Shown here piece after piece: positions 53,746 to 64,000 of a stretch of DNA of 64,000 bases (its first letter is position 1; each line of letters opens with the position of its first letter). A program made the position numbers and the translations under genes. The notes below the pieces were generated by a model. It was not told the DNA's origin and searched no databases. It was given only the letters and a program-made list of their open reading frames with translations. The stretch is taken from contig CATNEN010000015.1 of the NCBI GenBank assembly GCA_950097015.1, positions 218,501-282,500 on the forward strand. The letters are read 5' to 3'. The stretch is from Macrostomum hystrix (lineage: Eukaryota > Platyhelminthes > Macrostomidae).

Positions 53746-54211
53746 GACTGTGAGACTGCTCTGGATGGGGTAGTGAGAATGGAATTGATGTGTAAAGGAA
53801 TTTAAATATGGGGATTTAGAGGACAAAAAGTTTATGTTGGCTTAAGTATTGAGGATTTGAGCCAGTTCTGATGTTTCAGGATCAGTGATATTACCGGCTC
53901 TCATAATCGTGCAATTTTTACCTCTAAGCTGAGACAGCTGATGCAGCTTCAACTGGAGCTGTCTGATTCTCCCGTGTCCGATCTGGGCAGGTAACACAAA
54001 CAGCGAGGCTTTGCATGATAAAGACTAAGTTTGCTGTTAAATTAGGACCCAGTTTAATTAGCTATTTATGAGGCACAGCACACTTTGGCCCGGACAATTG
54101 TACAGGTAGCTGGGAGCTGTGGTGATCAAGGATACAGATTAGAAAGAGGATAAAAAGTGAACTAATTAATAGGGATCGCAACCTTTACCGAGGTGGTAAC
54201 GAGACGCGAGG
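53746..54211. other. Intergenic, unique
   Basis: Nothing recognised. Confidence 0.6.
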
Positions 54212-54530
54212 AGTGGAGAGCAGAGGAGAGGAGAGAAGAGGAGAGGAGAGGAGAGTAGAGAAGAGGAGAGGAGAGGAGAGGAGAGGAGAGGAGAGGAGAG
54301 GTGAGGAGTGGAGAGGAGTGGAGAGGAGTGGAGAGGAGAGGAGTGGAGAGGAGAGGAGAGGAGAGGAGAGGAGAGGAGAGGAGAGGAGAGGAGAGGAGAG
54401 GAGAGGAGAGGAGAGGAGAGGAGAGGAGAGGAGAGGAGAGGAGAGGAGAGGAGAGGAGAGGAGAGGAGAGGAGAGGAGAGGAGAGGAGAGCAGAGGAGAG
54501 GTGAGGAGAGCAGAGGAGAGGAATGTACAG
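54212..54530 (+). repeat. GAGAG pentanucleotide tract
   Basis: About 60 copies of GAGGA, with a few GAGTG and GAGCA units at the edges. Homopurine strand. Confidence 0.95.
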
Positions 54531-54969
54531 GTGGCTAACAGCCTGCTAACGGTGAGTCCTCGCACAGGTCGCGGTTCCGAGTCCTGTGCCAACGAATTAC
54601 GTAATAGGCCGCAGCAAAAACCGGGAAAATGGTCGGAGTGGAAAAATCGGTGATTCACCGCATCGAAAACAGCTCAAGCCCAGTCAGGCCTTTGAAAGTA
54701 ATTAAACAAAGCCCCTTTGTTGAAACTAAAAAGTGATCGAATGCCAATTTGACTCTGTCATGCAGGATGCACTGCAAATGACGAGAATATTCAAGGCCAA
54801 GGCTGATAGAAATACGAGCGCATATTTGAAATTTGATTTGTATTTGAAAATTGCTCATGGCGTGCTGAAAATGCAATTTTTTAGTTCTAGGAATTGCTAT
54901 TTGCTTTTTTATATGCTTTTTTGCCTTCAAAAAAGAGCCGTATGCAAATAACGCTATGAAAGGCAGTGA
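54531..54969. other. Intergenic, unique
   Basis: Nothing recognised. Confidence 0.6.
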
Positions 54970-55135
54970 CACCTGTTAGACAGACAAGACACGTGTTAGA
55001 CAGATAAGCCACCTGTTAGACAGATAAGCCACGTGTTAGACAGATAAGCCACGTCTTAAACTGATAAAACATCTGTCAGACAGATAAGATACCTGTTAGA
55101 CAGATAAGCCACCTGTTAGACACCAGGGTCAGGCA
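54970..55135. repeat. 20-bp minisatellite sharing the ACCTGTTAGACAG core
   Basis: Seven to eight units of ACCTGTTAGACAGATAAGCC with changes in most. The 13-bp core is also that of the array at 21465-22075. Confidence 0.88.
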
Positions 55136-55245
55136 CCTGTTAGACACTAGTAAGGCACCAGTTAGACACAATGGTCAGGCACCAGTTAGACACAATGGTC
55201 AGGCACCAGTTAGACACAATGGTCAGGCACCAGTTAGACACAATG
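55136..55245. repeat. 24-bp minisatellite
   Basis: Four to five units with CACCAGTTAGACACAATGGT then CAGG. Probably grown from the array to its left (shared GTTAGACA). Confidence 0.88.
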
Positions 55246-56394
55246 GTTCGCAGGCTGTTCCAACTGACCGTGGGCGGGTTAGGTGCAATACGCAGAGACC
55301 AGGCAGGTCTAAGCAAATTCGCATCGCATTGCACCTGACTCCTAAGCCCCCGAAACACTGTTGGAATAGGCTTGAGTCTTCACTGCTCAAGAACAGGCTA
55401 AGATCTGCTCACTTACCGCTAACGCAGGCTGCAGTGAAGGCGGGGTCGCTAATGTGTATTTTATTCTGTCGAGCTCCGAGCAGCACACAAGCACAGCTGC
55501 CCAGACCCAGCTCGTTATATCTGCTCGTTGAGTGGGGTCTGCGGGGTTGTTGAGCGGCCCACCCCACTCAAACAGCCAGTCGGATGTGACTTGAATGGCT
55601 CAGCAGTTTGAGTCTATGCCTGAGTAGGCAGGTTTGACTGGTCCCTCATTCAGCTTCGCTGTCACCTACGCAACGCGGGGAGGGGGGGGGTGGGTGAGGC
55701 CGATGCGAGCTGAGGCACGTTGCCCCACTCGGACTCAGCACAGCTCTGGCCCCCGCACGCCATGGCCGCTCAGTGCGGCTAAAATCTCTTGATCTGCGGC
55801 TATAATGCCAGTCTCTGGGCGCAGGGGGTCTCATGGCAACCAGCCCCAGCCCCTGCAGCCAGCCCATTGTCAGAAGCTGCTAGCCGAGTCCATGCTTGCT
55901 CTGATATTCGCTCAGTTCGCCTGTCGCAGTTGGGCATTTATTTCTGTCTCGTTGAAAATTATATTCGATTCATTCAGGGCCTGGAGTTTATTGCCCCCGA
56001 ACCCAGACCAGCGAAGACAGCGGCAGCGGCAGCAGCAGTCAGGCTGGGGCAGGTTGCTCCGCTTGGTTGAGCACAGATCTCAATCTAATGCTGAGCTGTT
56101 TATGTGCTAACCTGGCACTCAGGCGGGGCCCAGACTGAGGGGCAGAGAAACCAGCAATGTCATGACGGAGACAAAGCGAAGCCACTCTGAGAGACCCGGC
56201 GCGCGATCTGAGACAAAAATGAAGTTCCTTTGTAAGGCTTTTAACTACGTGAAGAACTCACAAATTTTGTTAGTTTTAGCAAAGTGCGAGATCTGATGCA
56301 TTAATTGGAGAATTTTTTTAACTTGAAATTATCATATGCGATTTTGAATACTTTTGCTGAAACTGACCGAACGCGTGTTCACAGAAGGGTAAGA
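55246..56394. other. Intergenic, unique, with a GC-rich stretch at 55640-55870
   Basis: The GC-rich stretch has open frames without splice sites or family resemblance. No gene called. Confidence 0.5.
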
Positions 56395-56480
56395 CAACTC
56401 GATAGGTAGATAGATATTTGAGTAGATATAGGTTGACGGATCTATGAGCAGATAGGTAGATAGGTAGATAAGGTAGAAGA
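56395..56480. repeat. AGATAGGT-type tetranucleotide repeat, left side of the pol fragment
   Basis: GATAGGTAGATAGATA words stand immediately left of the retrotransposon fragment. The same kind of repeat stands on its right. Confidence 0.8.
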
Positions 56481-56488
56481 TAAAGCGG

Positions 56489-56921
56489 ATGGCACCCAGA
56501 ACCGGCAAGGACGTGCTTGACATGGTATTCTGGTACAACATGGCTTCGAAGGATGGTACTCGGGAGTGCAGCGTGCCTAGCAGAATGCTCAGCACTTACG
56601 ACTGGAAACCGGCCATGTTGTCTCTCCCCGACCGCCTCTACGACACCGGAGTCCAACCCCGCCCTGCCGGTCGGAACGGAAGTGTTCGTCAAACCGTTGG
56701 CCACCAGGTGTACCGACGAGTGGCCAATGGGATGCGTGACAGGCCAGAGCCAAGTGGCTACAGTGGAGGTCAATGGACTTCCCTCCGTTACATTGCTGAC
56801 GTCCGGCCGGCCCCAGGCTCGCAACCACAGCCGCCTGGAGTTACAGCAAGCCGTTGAGCGGAACGGTGTACCCCGATGGTCAGGTCGCGTCAAGTCGCCA
56901 CTTGTCCGCTACGAAGCTTAG
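56489..56921 (+). pseudogene. Decayed LTR-retrotransposon pol 3' fragment (integrase C-terminal region)
   Basis: One frame reads GTEVFVKPLATRC, then DEWPMGCVTG, then VATVEVNGLP, which follows the pattern of the short SH3-like C-terminal region after retrotransposon integrase. The frame ends WSGRVKSPLVRYEA at a TAG in 56919-56921, like the Arg/Pro-rich ends of such polyproteins. Upstream, an out-of-frame stretch (MAPRTGKDVLDM) may continue it. No LTRs or protease/RT are seen, so it is a fragment. Assignment to Gypsy or BEL/Pao is open. Confidence 0.5.
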
Positions 56922-57121
56922 TCTCTTTTGATCTTTTGATCAGGGAGAAATATCTTACTCGCACTTTAACCATCTTCGTTATTGTTTACCGTTGCTCTTG
57001 CTTTAAAAGCCATAGACTATTACCCGCGTGGTTCTGTACCCCAGTTAACAAGCGAGCAAGGCGCAGCCCCTCACAAATATATTCACCTTTCTGCTTTCCC
57101 TTCTGCATCTCGCGTAAACAG

Positions 57122-57250
57122 CTCGTAGATAGGTAAATGGGCATATAGGTAAATAATAAGAAGATTAGGTAGATAGACATTTGAGAATATATAGGTAGAT
57201 ATAGGTAGACGGATAGATAAGTAGATAGGTAGATAGGTAGATTCGTATAT
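57122..57250. repeat. AGATAGGT-type tetranucleotide repeat, right side of the pol fragment
   Basis: TAGATAGGTAAATGG, GTAGATATAGGTAGACGG and TAGATAGGTAGATAGG words, matching the tract at 56395-56480. Confidence 0.8.
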
Positions 57251-58335
57251 ATTAGTTGGGAAATGAGCTCATATTTGATATATTACTTAGAGAATCATAG
57301 ATTTTTCTGTAATTGTGAGTTGTGTGCTCATACTGTATAAAACTCTTCGAGTCCAGAAGCCAAAATAAAAGCCAGAAACTTCACCAAAGCGCGCAGGCAT
57401 TTTATTAGCGTGTCACAATTTCGGCAGGCAGGTGGACAGGAATGTCGTGGCCTTCTATTGTAAAACAGCAGCCATTGCTACCTGCTGCAAGCGGACAGAA
57501 AGGCTTTGTTAAATTGCTTTGTGTCTGCATTAAGAGGCTTAAGAGAACCCTGCTGCCGTCTGCTCTGAGCTGGCGGTATCGGCTCTTTCAACTCATTCTC
57601 AACCGGACTCATCTGTGCTCAAGTCTTTTTACTTGAGCACAGCTCAAGCAGATTTTGTATTATAATGCCCTGCATCTGCGCTGCTAGCCTGTAGCAAAAT
57701 TATTTACTGCCGTCTTCAGGCGCCACATCAGTAATTGTGTGTTATCAGTGCAGGTCATTAATTACTGCTCAGAATTCATGAGTACCCCCGCTAAAGCAGA
57801 ACTGCTACTCATTATCATGAAACAGTACTTCTATGAAATGTCATTTCGATACATATCGGCTGGCAGGTGGTTCAGGCTCAGACATGCATTCAGCGGTACA
57901 CGTCACCCACTGTGTCCCATAACTATTTTCTCTCTTCTCAAATTCCAAGATTTCAAAACTAGTCTTTCTCTAGCCATCTCAGTGTAGCTTTAATGTCTGC
58001 ATCATGCTACTGCTGCAACCCAGAGCAGTAGCAATAGTGGCTAAATTGTAACTTATTTCAAGGATGATAGATTTCTTATTTGCAAATAGCTTCCATCTCC
58101 ACGAGACGGACAGCAGGAACAACAGTCGCTCATTGATTGAACAAAAGCCAGCAATAAAATATAAAACGCATCTGCGAATGTCAATCATCAATTAGATGGC
58201 ACAAGTACTTACTTTCCAAATGTTTGCTTTGGTTTTCCTGAAAAAAATTTTTTTTCTCGATAAACATTTTCGGCGTCTCTCCTGCAGCAGCACTAATTCG
58301 GTTGCGCATGGTAACGATTACTCATCTCTCCTCAT
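57251..58335. other. 3' flank of the DEG/ENaC gene
   Basis: AT-leaning unique DNA. No poly(A) signal picked out with confidence. Confidence 0.5.
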
Positions 58336-61864
<3,529 letters not shown>

Positions 61865-61879
61865 TTGCTGCAGCTGGAG

Positions 61880-63424
61880 AAAGGGAGAAAACAAAAATCC
61901 TTAGATTAAACTCTCACATTCGCTCCAAGCAGGAGTTCTTTTGTTCAGAAAAATCGCCCGACTAAATATAAAATGTAAGATGGAGGTTGGGGACCAGATG
62001 GTGGCACCAGAGACTCGCGAGAATTCCACCACCTGACGCAAGTAAGCTGTTGTGTTTATGTCGCTATACCTGAGGTTGACGTACAGATGCAGGAAAATTC
62101 ATCTTATTGGTCAGAAGTTAAGGAAGGCTTACTTAACGTCAATTAGCAGCAGCATCTCTGGAAAAATCTTAATTTGTCTTTTAATAGAAGGGACCATAAA
62201 TATATATTTAGAAAGAATCGATAAATATTATTTATATGTTCCAATTTTAAGTCGATCCATGCATGTAAATTGTGCTGCAACCGCGTGTACGTGTCATTTT
62301 CGTGGATGCTAAACATGGGAATTATAACTAACAAATCTAAAAAAGTCGTAGATAACAGACAAAACACAATAAACAATACAGAATTGGTTTCAAACAGGAA
62401 CTTTTTGATTTTAGCTTTTCGCATCCAATTTTAGGACAAACTCCAGCAGGTTTAGCTGGTTCTTCAGAAAGTAACGATAATATGAATGCCTGGTCAAATG
62501 AAATTTATTTCCGTTGCGTGTCGAGTAAAACAACTCATTAGAACTATTTATTACCCGCTTCTTCAAATATTAATGTTGCAACTGTTTAAAATGTAAAAAG
62601 TAGTTTTAAAAATAAATAGTGTTTATTAAAGCATCTATCTATTTATCACAATGGTCAGAGTTTTTGCAACTATTTTGTCTTTCAGATTTTCCAGAAATTC
62701 ATTTTGTTCCTTATATAGCTCATTTCATTCATATCGCAGTATTATTCGTTTTCGTTATAAGCCAAAAGGCAAAATTTTTGTAAAATCTGACAAAGAATAT
62801 ATTTAGTTACTTTTTTAAACATTCTGATGTTACGATCCGCACTAAAAATCGAATTGATACTAATGATATATAATAATTCTTTCTCTATAGTCCAGAATCA
62901 AATACAATTGCAACACTTGCAAATAGATGATAATACAGACAAAAATTTTAATTTATTGCTATTTATACAGAACTTACAAAATTATGGCTAAAATGTAAAA
63001 TTAGTCTAAGGAAAAAATCATTTCGCTCGATCTGGCACAAATCAACATGTATATTATAAAAATATTGTCTACATTATAGACATAAGGACATTTAACATTT
63101 AATGAGTTTTTAGAGTGATTAAAATATCTAATTAAAAACATAGATAATTGATTTCAGTGTACAGTTATAATTAAAACATATTTTTATCTATGGAATTTCT
63201 CTTTGTCTTTTCAAAACATTCGCTAAACTAAACGAAACTATTTTTTTCTGAAGTAAATACAAATTGTCACAATGTCAATTGAATATTTACATATTTTTCT
63301 GGTAGTCTCTTTACACAAAATTCGATGTAAGAGAAAATATTTATAGCTTTTTATTAGCTGCCCTTGACGCTAAAGACTTAATTGCAGTATTCTAACCAGT
63401 TCATGTTTAGCTTAGGAAGCTATT
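61880..63424. other. AT-rich divergent spacer between DEG/ENaC and ATE1
   Basis: 1.5 kb of AT-rich DNA. The first exons and promoters of both genes (minus to the left, plus to the right) could lie here. None is recognisable. Confidence 0.5.
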
Positions 63425-63500
63425 TAGTCCAATGATTGGAGCTATGTAAACACAAAATATGGAGGTCTGAAGTTCGAATCTCAGCCTAATGGAAACTTCG
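63425..63500 (+). mobile_element. tRNA-like SINE head fragment
   Basis: Carries AGTTCGAATCTCAGCCTAAT after a diverged A box, in the same order as the fragment at 29576-29660. It lies upstream of the ATE1 exon. Confidence 0.45.
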
Positions 63501-63626
63501 TCCATATGTGCAAGAATATCAGCCATTTAGGACATATCGCTGGGTGTTAAGACCACCTCCTTCCTTGGACAGAATGACTGAATGACATGGTTCATGACCG
63601 ACTAAAATCGCTGCTCACCTCCGCAG

Positions 63627-64000
63627 GCGCAGCGCACGCAGGTGATTTACCAGTCCTTCCGGGCCAGACGTTGCGGCTACTGCTGCGAGGAGACGTCCGT
63701 CACGGCCTGGATGGCGGGACACTCCGTGCCAGTCAGCCTGTACCAGGAGCTCATGGACAATGGCTGGCAGCGGCTGGGCAGGGCCTTCTCTGCCTGCAGC
63801 ATGGAGGCCACCTGCTGCCCGCAGTTCGCGTCTCGCATCGACGTTGGCGCCTTCCGGCTCAGCGGCTCGCAGCGGCGGACCCTGCGGCGAGTTCTGCGCC
63901 ACCTGGGCGGCAGCTGCTGCTCGCCAGCGACAGCCAATCAGAGCGCGGCAGCCAATCAGAGCGCGACAACCAATCAGAGCGCGACAGCCAATCAGAGCGC
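63627..64000 (+). CDS. ATE1: Arginyl-tRNA--protein transferase, N-terminal (ATE_N) exon, cut by the window edge
   Basis: ATE1 moves arginine from Arg-tRNA to N-terminal acidic residues, marking proteins for the N-degron pathway in cytosol and nucleus. The frame reads QVIYQSFRARRCGYCCEE, then SVPVSLYQELMDNGWQRLGR, then EATCCPQFASRID, then the basic GSQRRTLRRVLRHL. This is the ATE_N layout, with its CxYC and TCC cysteines in place; these are the essential metal/heme-binding cysteines in yeast ATE1. There is no ATG in frame before a stop at 63603-63605. The exon therefore starts at an acceptor, CCGCAG at 63621-63626 (a CGCAG at 63636-63640 is the alternative), and a first exon lies to the left in AT-rich DNA. 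From about 63925 the frame runs into an 18-bp in-frame tandem repeat encoding ANQSAT units, which reaches the edge and may be a linker before the catalytic domain. Confidence 0.9.
63925..64000 (+). repeat. 18-bp in-frame repeat in the ATE1 exon
   Basis: Four units of GCGACAGCCAATCAGAGC to the window edge. Each is six codons (ANQSAT-type) and each carries a CCAAT word. Confidence 0.88.

Noticed and set aside
55640-56110. GC-rich stretch with several frames
   Set aside because: No domain, signal peptide or splice structure, and frames on both strands are equally open.

Overview
The window is nuclear DNA of a metazoan, most likely an invertebrate bilaterian. Its genes have introns with GT..AG borders, animal-only families occur (anoctamin, LDL-receptor-like, DEG/ENaC, Fer3-type bHLH), and mariner transposons and tRNA-derived SINEs lie between and inside them. 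The density of tandem repeats would suit a repeat-rich flatworm genome, but nothing here fixes the species.

Layout. Six intron-split genes or gene parts lie on the minus strand. From left to right they are anoctamin A (1-6062, its last exon cut by the left edge), its paralogue anoctamin B (9605-22752), an LDLR-like receptor (25859-32190), a short secreted Cys-rich gene (35105-38238, incomplete), a Fer3/FERD3L bHLH factor (44931-45830), and a DEG/ENaC channel (58336-61864). A short membrane-protein exon at 53038-53295 is less certain. On the plus strand the right edge cuts into ATE1 (63627-64000). I joined exons by splice sites and reading phase. The two anoctamins share 17 exons with the same phases, and eleven of the sixteen exons complete in both genes have the same length, which marks a tandem duplication.

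Repeats dominate the rest. About thirty tandem arrays (units of 5 to 43 bp) are present, and nearly every long intron consists mainly of one array found nowhere else in the window. Homologous introns of the two anoctamins carry unrelated arrays. Two unit types do recur at distant loci: a 16-bp CT-rich unit (three loci) and a 13-bp core, ACCTGTTAGACAG (two loci).

Mobile DNA includes two defective DD34D mariners, a small hairpin MITE nested in one of them with an 8-bp duplication, a Foldback-like element with a perfect 9-bp duplication, a CT-rich minisatellite carried behind a hAT-like head and flanked by an 8-bp duplication, and two SINE families with 12- and 13-bp duplications. There is also a decayed LTR-retrotransposon pol fragment.

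The genes do not form a pathway. They are ordinary animal genes placed side by side. The less ordinary content is how the introns became filled with arrays and which elements carry or seed them.
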